Below are positions 1 to 8,827 of a stretch of DNA of 62,861 nucleotides, in pieces. Where the stretch lies: positions 1 through 62,861 of the forward strand of contig PKUD01000032.1 of assembly GCA_002869695.1 (NCBI GenBank). The letters run 5' to 3'. Source of the stretch: Desulfuromonas sp. GTDB lineage: Bacteria > Desulfobacterota > Desulfuromonadia > Desulfuromonadales > Geopsychrobacteraceae. The position numbers and the translations under genes were made by a program. Below the pieces are notes generated by a model, which searched no databases, was not told the origin of the DNA, and worked only from the letters and a program-made list of their open reading frames with translations. Positions within the stretch are counted from its first letter, which is position 1. Every line of letters starts with the position of its first letter.

Positions 1-492
1 CCAGACATGGGACAGCACCAGCGCCTTGTCCTGTTCAACAAACAGGGAAAACGGGTTGCCCTCCATTGCGACGCGGGAGAGTTCAATCATCTCCTCGGCA
101 GGCCAGACATCGAAAACCAGGAAATTCCCGCCGGTGACCAGGTAGAGATAGTCTCCGTCCGTCTTGGAAAAGTCAGCTTCATCAACCCCCGCTTCCTGGA
201 CGTTGGTCCCGGTGTACTCGCGGGCCGCATCTACCTGAAGTGCTTCAGCGGCACCACCATCCAGGCCCATGTCAGCAGCAGGCGCAGAGCTGAATTGCGT
301 TTCGAGGGTTGATTTGAGCGTCGCAGATTCAGTTAAGTAGCTTTGCAACTGCTCGCAATCCGCAAAGCTCACCAGGCGGGAGGGTTGTCCGTCTTCAGGA
401 AGGTCGGTTTCGCCACGGTTGGAACAGGCAACGAGCAGAAGAGTGAGCCCAACCAGCAGCAACCAGCGACAACAGAATGTTCCTTTACCCAT
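1..492 (-). CDS. Beta-propeller domain lipoprotein (5' part, cut by window edge)
   Basis: The frame is open from an ATG at 492 to the window edge, 164 codons, so the 3' end is missing. A GGAGG-like ribosome site (CAGGAGG) lies just before the ATG. The N-terminus is a lipoprotein signal: charged start, Leu-rich core and a lipobox ending LLVAC. Residues around 90-115 read TGTNVQEAGVDEADFSKTDG, a block typical of secreted proteins with the C-terminal beta-propeller (Beta_propel family, distantly WD40-like). The protein should be anchored outside the inner membrane; no enzymatic role is known for the family. Family call is from the motif, and the propeller blades themselves lie largely outside the window. 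Confidence 0.75.
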   Translation of the reverse strand, partial: MGKGTFCCRWLLLVGLTLLLVACSNRGETDLPEDGQPSRLVSFADCEQLQSYLTESATLKSTLETQFSSAPAADMGLDGGAAEALQVDAAREYTGTNVQEAGVDEADFSKTDGDYLYLVTGGNFLVFDVWPAEEMIELSRVAMEGNPFSLFVEQDKALVLSHVW

Positions 493-556
493 AACAACCT
501 CCTGTCGGAGATGGGATGATCGAAAACAAGTTATTTAATTATATAACAGAATAGAT

Positions 557-577
557 AACAACAATCTGTTGTTTTTT
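557..577. repeat. Short AT-rich inverted repeat
   Basis: A perfect 7-bp inverted repeat (AACAACA, 3-nt loop, TGTTGTT) is followed by a T run on the plus strand. It lies between the beta-propeller gene and the ferredoxin gene, both on the minus strand, so as a terminator it would face the wrong way. It may be an operator or chance in an AT-rich stretch. Confidence 0.25.
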
Positions 578-690
578 AGCGGGTTATCCGTTTTGCGCTG
601 GCGGGGCTGAATTGAACGGTCCACATTATTCTGTCTAACTTAATACCCGCTTGAGATTCTGGTCAGGTTAGAGCGGCCTTGTTCTTCACA

Positions 691-1677
691 TTAATTTGTG
701 CTGAACCGTTTCACAATCTCAGCAGCAACCGCCTGAATTCCGATTCCCGTCGGGCAGGTTTTGTCGCAGCGTCCGCAAAGAAAGCAGCTGATCTCGCCCC
801 AGCGTTCAACATCGGCGGCCAGCTTGTGGTGGATTCTTCTGCGGGTGCGCAGGGCTTCGCTGCCGAGGGGGTTGTGGCCGCTGGCTTCGCGCATGAAGCC
901 GTCGAACTGACAGGAATCCCAGACCCGGCTGCGTTCGGTACCGCCTTGATCGGTGCGATCCTGAACGCAGAAGCAGGTGCAGGTGGGGCAGACCAGGTTG
1001 CAGCCGCTGCAGAGGATACAGCGGTCACCGATCTCGCGCCAGAAATCATCAGGTACCAGCTCCTGCTGGACAATCCTGGCGGCCTGCTCCAGGGTGGCCC
1101 GCTCCTCGGCTATTCTCTTTTCACTCAAAGACCTGATCGTGCCCAGCGTCTCCGGGTCGATGTCGTTGAATTCTGCGAGCAGGGCTGAACCGATATCGGT
1201 GAAGGCTTGCGCCAACCAGCCGTCTGCCAGCGCGATCAGCTCGATATCGCACCGCCCGTCCGTCAGCGGCAGTAATTGCCCGTCCGGGCCGCAATAGCCG
1301 GTCAGCCCGATCAACAGACCGTTCTGCCGTTTGACGGCATAGGCGTCATCCTGCGGGGGGAAGGCGCAGAAACGGTCGACGAAGCCCAGGCACTGCAGGT
1401 CGGCTCGGTTGAGGCCGAACAGGCAGAGCGGCGTTTCGGGAACCGTTGCGAGTTGAACCCCGCCTGCGGTATCGATTTTCAACAGCGGGTCGAGCTGCGG
1501 CAAGAAGTATTCTGTGGGCTTGCGCTGCACCGGTTCGCCGCTGAGAACCAGCTCCCCCTCCCCCCAGGGACGCAGTAGCCGGGTTCCGTCCTCCAGCCGT
1601 TGCGGGACCAGTAGCCGATAGCTCTGGGCAACATGTGTCAGCAAACTGTCCAGCTCGGCGCGCTGCATGTGTTTCAT
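691..1677 (-). CDS. 8Fe ferredoxin-type subunit of a formate dehydrogenase-like complex
   Basis: A 328-residue protein of the AsrA / sulfhydrogenase beta-subunit type. The N-terminal about 200 residues match that family's non-cluster domain. Two [4Fe-4S] motifs follow: C220-x2-C223-x2-C226-x3-C230 and C298-x2-C301-x2-C304-x3-C308. Three extra cysteines (233, 235, 237) sit just after the first motif. Known family members pass electrons between a flavin/NAD subunit and a catalytic subunit in the cytoplasm. Here it is the last gene of a three-gene operon; its ATG overlaps the stop of the molybdopterin subunit by 4 bp (ATGA), implying translational coupling. No signal peptide or membrane segment is seen, so a soluble complex is inferred. 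Confidence 0.8.
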   Translation of the reverse strand: MKHMQRAELDSLLTHVAQSYRLLVPQRLEDGTRLLRPWGEGELVLSGEPVQRKPTEYFLPQLDPLLKIDTAGGVQLATVPETPLCLFGLNRADLQCLGFVDRFCAFPPQDDAYAVKRQNGLLIGLTGYCGPDGQLLPLTDGRCDIELIALADGWLAQAFTDIGSALLAEFNDIDPETLGTIRSLSEKRIAEERATLEQAARIVQQELVPDDFWREIGDRCILCSGCNLVCPTCTCFCVQDRTDQGGTERSRVWDSCQFDGFMREASGHNPLGSEALRTRRRIHHKLAADVERWGEISCFLCGRCDKTCPTGIGIQAVAAEIVKRFSTN

Positions 1678-3704
1678 AACGCCTCCACCCGTACCGCGCA
1701 GACCTTGAATTCGGGAATTCCGGATTCCGGGTCGAGAGCATTGTTGGTCAGGACGTTAGCCGCCCCTTCTGCAAAGTGGAAGGGGGCGAAGACCTGCCCC
1801 GGCGGCACCCGCTCGGTAATCTCTGCGCTGACCTCGATGGTTCCGCGACGGCTGCTGATGCGGATGGTCTGCCGGTCACCAATGCCCAGTCGTTCAGCGT
1901 CCTGCGGGTTCAGTTCGGCGAAGGCCCTGCGTTCTTCGCGGTCGAGCAGGTGGCTGCGACGGGTCATGCTGCCAGTGTGCCAGTGGAAATAGGTGCGACC
2001 GGTGGAGAACAGCAGCGGATACTCTGCGTCCGGCTCTTCTTTCGCGGGCTTGTAGCTGACCGGGCTGAAGTGCCCCTTGCCCCGGGTGCACTGCTGCTGG
2101 TGCAGGATCGGCGTGCCGGGATGAGAGCTGTCGGGGCAGGGCCAGCAGAGTCCGTCGAGGTCCAGTCGTTGATAACTGATGCCGCCGTAGCTGGGTGTCA
2201 GAGCGGCGATCTCCTCCATGATCTGGCCGGGGTCAGCATAGGCCGCGGGCAGGCCGCAGCGCCGAAGCAGGTGCGTCAGGATCTGCCAGTCGGTGCGGGC
2301 CTCGCCGGGGGGGTCGACGGCCGTCCGCCCGCGTTGAACCCGCCGCTCGGTGGAGGTGAAGGTACCATCTTTCTCGGCGTAGCAGGAGGCGGGCAGCACC
2401 ACGTCGGCCAGTTCGCAGGTTTCGGTCATGAAGATATCCACCGTCACCATGAACTCTAGATTTTCCAGCGCCTGCCGCACATGGGCCTGATTGGCATCGG
2501 ACAGCAGCGGGTTTTCACCGAGAATGAAAAAGCCCTTCAGCGTCCCGGCAACCGCGGCATCAATGGCATGGGTCGACATCAGCCCCGGGCTGCTCGGCAG
2601 CGGTACGCCCCATGCGTTGCTGAATTTTGTGCGCATGGCGGGATCAGCTACCTTCTGGTAGCCGCTGTAGACATCGGGCAGCGCGCCCATGTCGCAGGCG
2701 CCCTGTACGTTGTTCTGGCCGCGTAGCGGGTTGACCCCGGTGCCGGGGCGTCCGAGGTTGCAGGTGAGCAGGGCCAAGTTGGAGACGGCGCGGACGTTGT
2801 CGACGCCGTGGCTGTGCTGGGTGATCCCCATGGCGTAGACCAGCATCGCTTTGTCAGCCTGGGCGAACATGCGGGCTGCGGCGATGATCTGCTCAGCATC
2901 AAGCCCGGTCAGCTCAGCGGTTCTTTGGGGTGTGTAGGGTTCGACAGCGGCTTTCAGCGCCGGGTAATTCTCGGTCCGGGTTTCGATAAAGGCCCGGTCT
3001 TCGAGGCCCTCTTCGATAATCTGGCGGATGATGCCGTTGAGCAGCGCGACGTCGGAGCCGTTGCGCTGCCGCAGGTGCAGGTCGGCGTGACGGCTGAGGC
3101 GGATCTTGCGGCTGTCGGCGACGATCAACCGGGTGCCGTTCTGCACTGCCTGGAGAATCCGGCTGCCGATCAGGGGGTGCTGTTCAGTGGTGTTGGAACC
3201 GATCACCAGCACCAGGTCGGTCTGGTCGAAGCAGCCGATGCTGTTGGTCATTGCTCCCGAGCCGAGGGTCTCCACCAGTCCGGTGACCGTGGACGAATGG
3301 CAGAGCCGGGCGCAGTGGTCGACGTTATTGGTGCCGAAGCCGGCACGGGCCAGTTTCATCAGCAGGTAGTTCTCTTCGTTGCTGACCTTGGCCGAGCTGA
3401 GGAACATCAGGCTATCGCTGCCATGGTCATCGGCGAGTTGTCGCAGTCGGCGGTGGACCAGCTCGAGAGCTTCGTCCCAGCCGGCTGCCTCCAGCCTGCC
3501 GTTGCGTCGGATCAACGGCGTAGTCAGGCGGTCGGGATGCGCGACGAAGGCGTGTGCATTCCAGCCCTTGACGCACAGCTGGCCGCGCGAGACTGGATGA
3601 GCACCGCTTGGCTCCACGCCGCTCAGCCGGCCCGATTCATCCCTCAGCAGATGGAACATGCAGCCGGTGCCGCAGTAGGGGCAGACGGTCAGGGTCGGCT
3701 TCAT
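1674..3704 (-). CDS. Molybdopterin oxidoreductase, formate dehydrogenase alpha-like (cysteine type)
   Basis: A 676-residue protein of the FdhF/FdhA family, expected to hold a bis-MGD molybdenum or tungsten centre and one [4Fe-4S] cluster. The cluster motif is C8-x2-C11-x3-C15 ... C44, followed by the conserved Lys46. The segment NNVDHCARLCHSSTV around residues 126-140 aligns with the formate dehydrogenase active site, and Cys135 stands where selenocysteine occurs in FdhF. The C-terminal dinucleotide-binding domain is present (TGRTYFHWHTGSMTRRS). No Tat signal is visible, so the enzyme is cytoplasmic. It overlaps both neighbours by 4 bp. Formate oxidation or CO2 reduction coupled to NAD(P) is the likely reaction; the substrate is inferred from family resemblance only. 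Confidence 0.82.
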   Translation of the reverse strand: MKPTLTVCPYCGTGCMFHLLRDESGRLSGVEPSGAHPVSRGQLCVKGWNAHAFVAHPDRLTTPLIRRNGRLEAAGWDEALELVHRRLRQLADDHGSDSLMFLSSAKVSNEENYLLMKLARAGFGTNNVDHCARLCHSSTVTGLVETLGSGAMTNSIGCFDQTDLVLVIGSNTTEQHPLIGSRILQAVQNGTRLIVADSRKIRLSRHADLHLRQRNGSDVALLNGIIRQIIEEGLEDRAFIETRTENYPALKAAVEPYTPQRTAELTGLDAEQIIAAARMFAQADKAMLVYAMGITQHSHGVDNVRAVSNLALLTCNLGRPGTGVNPLRGQNNVQGACDMGALPDVYSGYQKVADPAMRTKFSNAWGVPLPSSPGLMSTHAIDAAVAGTLKGFFILGENPLLSDANQAHVRQALENLEFMVTVDIFMTETCELADVVLPASCYAEKDGTFTSTERRVQRGRTAVDPPGEARTDWQILTHLLRRCGLPAAYADPGQIMEEIAALTPSYGGISYQRLDLDGLCWPCPDSSHPGTPILHQQQCTRGKGHFSPVSYKPAKEEPDAEYPLLFSTGRTYFHWHTGSMTRRSHLLDREERRAFAELNPQDAERLGIGDRQTIRISSRRGTIEVSAEITERVPPGQVFAPFHFAEGAANVLTNNALDPESGIPEFKVCAVRVEAL

Positions 3705-4549
3705 AAAGCCCCCCGCAGGTGTTCGACCTCGTTCAGCCAGAAAATCGGCCCATCACTGCAGCAGTACAGGTGCTCTATGGTGCAGTGACCGCATTTGCCG
3801 ATGCCACAGCGCATGTTGCGTTCCAGCGAAAGCATGATCCGGTCGCTTGGCAAGCCTTTGTCGTGTAGCGCTTCAATCACCGGCCGGTACATTGGCGGCG
3901 GACCGACGACAACGGCACAGGTATCGGCGGGGGCGATCTGCAGCTTCGGCAGCAGGCGGGTGATCAGGCCGGTTTCGCCGTCGTAGCAGCTGTCGGCGGG
4001 GTCGTTGTCTACGGTATAGGTGCAGCTGAAGCATGCGGAGAGCCGCCACTGGAGCAGGTCGTCCTTGAACAGTAAGTCCTGAGGCGAACGTGCACCGTAA
4101 AGGATATCAATTGTACCAAATTGCTCCGGGTAATCCTGACAGTATTGGATCAGCGAACGCAGGGGGGCCAGGCCGCAACCGCCGGCCAGCAGGATCAGGT
4201 GCCGTTTACGCAGCGCATCGATCTGAAAGGGACGGCCGAAGGGGCCGCGAATGCCGATTGTGGCACCCGGCTGGAGGAGGTGCATAGCTCCGGTGAGGCT
4301 GCCCGCCTTGCGCACCCCGAGTTCAAAATAACCATTACGGCTCGGCGAGCTGGCCACCGAGATCGGAGCCTCGGTCAACCCGGGAATTGACACCTGAACG
4401 AACTGCCCAGGCTGATGATTCAGCACAGAACCATCTTCCAACTGCAAGCGGAACAGCTTTTCCTGCGGTGTCAGGTCGCTGACCTCAAGCAGGCGGCAGA
4501 GGCGCGGTGCATAGATGGAGGATCGCTGCGTGGAACAGGTGCTGGGCAT
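3701..4549 (-). CDS. FAD/NAD(P)-binding oxidoreductase subunit (HydG/AsrB type)
   Basis: First gene of the operon, 282 residues. It has a ferredoxin-reductase-like FAD domain (around 15-110), an NAD(P)-binding domain with LLAGGCGLAPLRS at about 120-132, and VVVGPPPMYRP near 213-223. A C-terminal [2Fe-2S] motif follows: C248-x4-C253-x2-C256 and then Cys263/264. This layout is that of sulfhydrogenase gamma subunits and anaerobic sulfite reductase subunit B, which exchange electrons with NAD(P)H. Its stop overlaps the start of the molybdopterin subunit (ATGA). Together the three genes describe a soluble NAD(P)-linked enzyme built from a hydrogenase-type diaphorase module and a formate dehydrogenase-type catalytic subunit. 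Confidence 0.82.
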   Translation of the reverse strand: MPSTCSTQRSSIYAPRLCRLLEVSDLTPQEKLFRLQLEDGSVLNHQPGQFVQVSIPGLTEAPISVASSPSRNGYFELGVRKAGSLTGAMHLLQPGATIGIRGPFGRPFQIDALRKRHLILLAGGCGLAPLRSLIQYCQDYPEQFGTIDILYGARSPQDLLFKDDLLQWRLSACFSCTYTVDNDPADSCYDGETGLITRLLPKLQIAPADTCAVVVGPPPMYRPVIEALHDKGLPSDRIMLSLERNMRCGIGKCGHCTIEHLYCCSDGPIFWLNEVEHLRGAL

Positions 4550-4618
4550 GGCAGGCTCCGATGGGATGACTATAAACAGTGTATACCATGCCCGGGGGCA
4601 GTCAGCAATTTCGTGCGG

Positions 4619-5596
4619 CTATTTTACTTCAGCAACAAAGATTGCCCGCTGCGGAGCCGGATAGCCTTCCACGGTACGTGACCGGTCCACAGGGTCGAGA
4701 AAATCCTCTAGAGATTCGGTTTGAATCCACTCTGTTTCCCGCTGCTCGTCACTGGTGGTGCGGGTGACATCGATGCAGCGGACCTTGGTGAATCCGCTCC
4801 GCTGCAGCCAGTTGCTCAGGCAGGGGGCGGTCGGCAGAAAAAAGACGTTGTTCATCTTGGCGTAGCGTTTCTGCGGACAGAGGCAGAGATCTTCCTCGCC
4901 CTCGATAACTAAGGTTTCCAGGACCAGTTCCCCCCCGCGCCGCAAATACCTCTGCATCTCGACCAGGGTATCGAGCGGCGAGCGGCGATGGTAGAGGACA
5001 CCCATGGAAAAGACCGTGTCGAAATAGTTTTCGAGCGGCGGTAACTCTTCGAAGGTTACCGGCAGGCAGAAGAGATTGGGTATGGCGGCGAAGTGCTGCA
5101 GTAACAGATGCTGGAAGTAGAAGGTCAGGTAGGGTTCGACGCCGAGCAGCAGCTGCGGGCGGTGCGCCAGCATCCGGTAGAGGTAATAACCGTTGCTGCA
5201 GCCGATATCGAGCACCTTGCGATCGGTGAGCGGGGCGATATGCGGACGGACCCGGTTCCACTTCAGCGCAGAGACCCACTCGCTGTCGATTTCGATGCCG
5301 AACAGGTTGAACGGTCCCTTGCGCCAGGGGTCCAGCTCATGCAGCAGTGCGGGGAGCTGCTCCCGTTGCTCAGGAGTCAGATCCTCGGCGCGACCGATGG
5401 TTACCGCGTCGAGGTTGCAATTGATGGCGGACGGCGTCGCATCAAAGAGGCGCTCCATTACCCCGAGGTAGCGTTTTCCCTTGGCATCGATCTGTTCAAT
5501 ATACTCCTGCTTCGCGCGGAGCAGTTCGGCCAGCTGGTCACGGTAGCGGGCCAGGCCCAGCTTGTCGGCATTTTGCAGCAGGCGAGCGATCGTCAT
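4619..5596 (-). CDS. cmoB: tRNA U34 carboxymethyltransferase
   Basis: A 325-residue SAM-dependent methyltransferase-fold protein. It carries the CmoB hallmarks: FNLFGIEIDSEWVSALKWNR before the Rossmann core, the nucleotide-site motif VLDIGCSNGYYLYRML near 128-143, and FSMGVLYHRRSPLDTL. CmoB transfers the carboxymethyl group of carboxy-SAM to 5-hydroxyuridine at position 34 of tRNAs, giving cmo5U. It starts one base inside the stop of cmoA (TGATG), so the two are translationally coupled and act in sequence. Confidence 0.93.
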   Translation of the reverse strand: MTIARLLQNADKLGLARYRDQLAELLRAKQEYIEQIDAKGKRYLGVMERLFDATPSAINCNLDAVTIGRAEDLTPEQREQLPALLHELDPWRKGPFNLFGIEIDSEWVSALKWNRVRPHIAPLTDRKVLDIGCSNGYYLYRMLAHRPQLLLGVEPYLTFYFQHLLLQHFAAIPNLFCLPVTFEELPPLENYFDTVFSMGVLYHRRSPLDTLVEMQRYLRRGGELVLETLVIEGEEDLCLCPQKRYAKMNNVFFLPTAPCLSNWLQRSGFTKVRCIDVTRTTSDEQRETEWIQTESLEDFLDPVDRSRTVEGYPAPQRAIFVAEVK

Positions 5597-6324
5597 CAGT
5601 CTTTAAGGGCCAGCAGTGAGGCAAAGTTGAACCATTTGAGCCAGACATCGATGGAGGTGAAGCCGCAGTCCTGAAGCCGTTTGCGGTGAGCCTCAAGCGT
5701 TTCCGGCACCAGCACGTTTTCCAGGGCTTCACGTTTCTGGCTGATCTCCATCTCTGAATAGCCGTTCTCTGCCTTGAAACGGTAGTAGAACCCCTGCTGC
5801 AGATCGTTCAAGAGCTGCTGCTCGTGGACAATCTTTTCGGTCAGCAACAAAACGCCGCCCGGGGTCAGTGCCCGGTAGATGTCACTGAGCAGTCGCGCCC
5901 GGTCGGCCAGGGGTAGAAACTGCAGGGTCAGGTTGATGATCACCACCGAGGCGTTCTCCAAAGGGACCCGGCGGATGTCATTTTCGATCAGCTGCACCTG
6001 TTTACCGGCATCGATGGCGGTCAGTCGCTGGGCATAGGTTTCCAGCATCGGCGCGGAGCTGTCGACCGCAACCAATTCGAACTCTCTCTCGCCGATTTCC
6101 CGGCAGAGGGCAAGGCCAAGGTTGCCGTTGGAACACCCCAGGTCATAGATGCGGGTTCCCGGCTGGTACTTGCTGGCGACGATTTGCGCCTGGCGATGGA
6201 TACTTTCACGGTAGAGTGGTACCGAGCGGACCAGCATGTCGTCGAACACCTCTACGACCTCCCGGTTGAATTCAAACGGGCTGATCGGGTCACGTGGTTC
6301 GGCATATATCTTGTCTTTGTTCAT
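5596..6324 (-). CDS. cmoA: Carboxy-S-adenosyl-L-methionine synthase
   Basis: CmoA converts SAM and prephenate to carboxy-SAM, the donor used by CmoB next door. The chosen start is the ATG at 6324 ([17 protein letters not shown]), preceded by a purine-rich GGGAAAGAAAAG; an ATG eight codons upstream at 6348 is in frame but has no ribosome site. Visible family features are [20 protein letters not shown], the SAM motif [15 protein letters not shown] and the late motif [16 protein letters not shown]. Length (242 residues from this start) is normal. Confidence 0.93.
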   Translation of the reverse strand: MNKDKIYAEPRDPISPFEFNREVVEVFDDMLVRSVPLYRESIHRQAQIVASKYQPGTRIYDLGCSNGNLGLALCREIGEREFELVAVDSSAPMLETYAQRLTAIDAGKQVQLIENDIRRVPLENASVVIINLTLQFLPLADRARLLSDIYRALTPGGVLLLTEKIVHEQQLLNDLQQGFYYRFKAENGYSEMEISQKREALENVLVPETLEAHRKRLQDCGFTSIDVWLKWFNFASLLALKD

Positions 6325-6457
6325 GGCTTTTCTTTCCCGAATATTCATCGAGGCGCAGAGTACTGCAAACGGTGAAATATTGCCAGATCTTCAGCTGGTT
6401 CTGGCGGGCTTTTAACGCTAGACTGAACTGTCATCACTTTTCCCTGAAGGAGATTTC

Positions 6458-6871
6458 ATGGACGGATTTCAGTTTGTCATTCCTTACAGCGTTCACGTCG
6501 CCGATGTCAACTACGGCGGCCACGTGGCCAACTCAGCCGTGCTGAATTTTTTCCAGGATGCCAGAATCAGATTTCTGGCAGAACTCGGACCCTTTGCCGA
6601 AATGAAAATCGGTGAAGACTGCGGGACCATCCAGTCGGAGGCACATGTCTATTACCGGGCAGAGATGTTTCTGCATGACGAGTTAAAAATCGGGGTCCGG
6701 GTCAGTGAAATAAAACGGTCATCCTTTTCCCTGGCATACCGGATTGAGCGGGATGGTCAGTTAACTGCCGAGGGAACCACCACCCTGGCGGGATTCAGCT
6801 ACAGCAGAGGAAAAATAGTCCGCTTACCCGAACCTTTCCGGGCGGCACTGGTTGATTTTCAGAAAGAGTGA
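6458..6871 (+). CDS. Acyl-CoA thioesterase, hotdog fold (4HBT/YbgC-like)
   Basis: A 137-residue single hotdog-domain protein with an AAGGAG ribosome site 6 bp before the ATG. The motif VADVNYGGHVANSAVLNFFQ (about residues 14-33) is the 4-hydroxybenzoyl-CoA thioesterase type active-site helix, with Asp16 as the likely catalytic carboxylate. Such proteins hydrolyse acyl-CoA thioesters in the cytoplasm; the chain length cannot be read from sequence. It is a single gene closed by a strong hairpin and converges on the beta-oxidation operon. Confidence 0.8.
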   Translation: MDGFQFVIPYSVHVADVNYGGHVANSAVLNFFQDARIRFLAELGPFAEMKIGEDCGTIQSEAHVYYRAEMFLHDELKIGVRVSEIKRSSFSLAYRIERDGQLTAEGTTTLAGFSYSRGKIVRLPEPFRAALVDFQKE

Positions 6872-6906
6872 GAGCAAGCGGCATCTGATCACCGCTTGCT
6901 CTCTTG
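6872..6906 (+). terminator. Rho-independent terminator-like hairpin after the thioesterase gene
   Basis: Perfect 10-bp stem (GAGCAAGCGG/CCGCTTGCTC) with a 10-nt loop, starting right after the stop codon and followed by a T-rich tract. It lies between convergent genes and may serve both. Confidence 0.75.
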
Positions 6907-6935
6907 TTCTCTGACTGAACCTGCTTCGGGGCAGC

Positions 6936-8711
6936 TCAGAACAAATATTTCTCGTCAGCCAGGGTCGCACTCGCCAGGGCCCGTTTGGCCTGCAGCAGGC
7001 CGGTCGCGTCGTACTTGCTGAAGCGCCGGACCCAGGAGAGGATCATGGTCAGGTTGTCACCCTCCTCGATATAGAACGCGCCTTTCTTGGCTGCGCTACC
7101 AGCCGTTTCGGCGGCGTTGAAACTGAACACCTTGACCGCTGCCAGCAACAGGTCCCGTTTACGCTCACTGGCGCTCGGGAAGATCTTTTCTGCACGCAGG
7201 ACCGCGCTTTCGACAGCAAAAATCTGGATCGCCAGGTCGGCTGCGGCCATGAGGATTTCCTGCTCGTCGCCGAGCTTGAGCATGTACTTCTGCACCCCCG
7301 CTCCGGCCAGAATCAGGAACAGTGTCTTGAGGTTTTTCAGCAGATCTTTTTCCGCCGCGAAGGGAACATCTTCGAGTTCCTCAAAGCTGGGAGTCATCAG
7401 CGATTCAAACGCTTTCATTGCTTCAGACTGCAGCGGCAGTTCACCCTTCATCGACTTGCGCAGGATCATCCCCGGGATCAGCATCCGGTTGATCTCGTTG
7501 GTTCCCTCAAATATCCGGTTGATCCGTTCGTCGCGATAGAAGCGTTCCGCTGGATACTCGCTGCAGTAGCCGTAGCCGCCATGAATCTGTACAACTTCAT
7601 CGACCACGTGGGCAAGGACGTCGCTGCAGAAGACCTTGGCGATGGCGCATTCCGGCGAATATTCCTCGATTCCCTTCTGGTACTCCACGTAGTAGTCGTC
7701 GATCGATTTGTCGATGGTTGCCAGCTTGTCATCGAGCAGCCCCGCCAGCCGGTAGACCAGTGATTCGGCGGCAAAGGTGTTAGCGGTCATGTCGGCAATC
7801 TTTTCCTGGATTGCGCCAAAACTGCCGATCGTTTTGCCGAACTGCTTCCGTTCGTTGGCGTAGCGGACCCCTTCGAGCATGGCGTATTTGGCGGCGCCTG
7901 TGACACAGGCGCCGAGCTTGAAGCGGCCGACATTGAGTACGTTGAAGGCGATCTTGTGGCCCTTGCCGATCTCTCCAAGCAGGTTCCCCACCGGAACCTT
8001 GCAGTTATCGAGAATAATCTGGGTGGTGGATGAACCCTTGATCCCCATTTTCTTCTCTTCGTTGCCGACGATCAGGCCGGCGAAGTCCTTCTCGACCAGG
8101 AAGGCGGTAAAGTGTTCCTTGTCTATTTTGGCGAAGATCGTGAACAGCTGGGCGAAACCGCCGTTGGTGGTGTACTGTTTGGTGCCGTTGAGGATGTAGT
8201 GCGTACCGTCCTCTGACAGGGTGGCATAAGCCTGGGCGCCGAGGGCGTCACTTCCCGAGCCAGGTTCGGTCAGGCAGTAGGCGCCGAGCCATTCCCCGGT
8301 GATCAGCTTCTCCAGGTATTTGTCCTGCTGCTCGGCTGTTCCGTAGTAGATCAGCGGCAAGGTGGCGATGCCGGTATGACAGGCATAGACAACCGAAAAG
8401 GAGCCGCTGGGGGCGATCTTTTCACTGACCAGCATGCTGGTGGCTTTGTCCAGTTCCAGTCCGCCCGCAGCCTCCGGAGCGTCGATCATCAGCAGGCCGA
8501 GTTCGCCGCACTTGCGCATCCCCTCGACCACCAGATCGAAGTTCTGCTCATCGATCTCGTCGATATGCGGCAGGATTTCCTTTTCAACGAACTGCTCGGT
8601 GGTTTCACCGATCTGTCGCTGTTCATCCGAGAAATCTTCAGGCGTGAATACATCGTCACAGGGAATATCGCGGATCAGGTATTCACCACCCTTGAGAATC
8701 TTCTTGGTCAT
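6936..8711 (-). CDS. Acyl-CoA dehydrogenase, long form (FadE-like)
   Basis: A 591-residue acyl-CoA dehydrogenase. The ATG at 8711 is chosen because a GGAGG lies 5 bp before it; an in-frame ATG at 8723 overlaps that ribosome site. The FAD-binding signatures are visible: AYCLTEPGSGSDALGAQA and the C-terminal QIHGGYGYCSEYPAERFYRD followed by RINRIFEGTNEINR. About 190 residues after the normal end form the extra helical domain seen in long-form enzymes. It catalyses the first step of beta-oxidation, passing electrons to ETF. It is the last gene after fadN and fadA, a gene order like fadNAE of Bacillus. Confidence 0.9.
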   Translation of the reverse strand: MTKKILKGGEYLIRDIPCDDVFTPEDFSDEQRQIGETTEQFVEKEILPHIDEIDEQNFDLVVEGMRKCGELGLLMIDAPEAAGGLELDKATSMLVSEKIAPSGSFSVVYACHTGIATLPLIYYGTAEQQDKYLEKLITGEWLGAYCLTEPGSGSDALGAQAYATLSEDGTHYILNGTKQYTTNGGFAQLFTIFAKIDKEHFTAFLVEKDFAGLIVGNEEKKMGIKGSSTTQIILDNCKVPVGNLLGEIGKGHKIAFNVLNVGRFKLGACVTGAAKYAMLEGVRYANERKQFGKTIGSFGAIQEKIADMTANTFAAESLVYRLAGLLDDKLATIDKSIDDYYVEYQKGIEEYSPECAIAKVFCSDVLAHVVDEVVQIHGGYGYCSEYPAERFYRDERINRIFEGTNEINRMLIPGMILRKSMKGELPLQSEAMKAFESLMTPSFEELEDVPFAAEKDLLKNLKTLFLILAGAGVQKYMLKLGDEQEILMAAADLAIQIFAVESAVLRAEKIFPSASERKRDLLLAAVKVFSFNAAETAGSAAKKGAFYIEEGDNLTMILSWVRRFSKYDATGLLQAKRALASATLADEKYLF

Positions 8712-8827
8712 AAAAACCTCCATGGGATTTAGCCTTTATTTAACTCAACGACGCCCAGACAAGTCCTCCCGTTCGGCGTTGTCTCTTTGCGCCTTCATTG
8801 GGCAACGTGACCAGTGCGGGGCGAGTG

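Noticed and set aside
7-312. 101-codon plus-strand frame at the window start
   Set aside because: It is antisense to the beta-propeller lipoprotein, whose frame has a lipobox and family motif.
3298-3302. Selenocysteine in the formate dehydrogenase alpha subunit
   Set aside because: The active-site position (residue 135) is a normal Cys codon.
2808-3788. 326-codon plus-strand frame over the formate dehydrogenase gene
   Set aside because: Antisense of a clear molybdopterin enzyme; composition is that of a GC-rich shadow frame.
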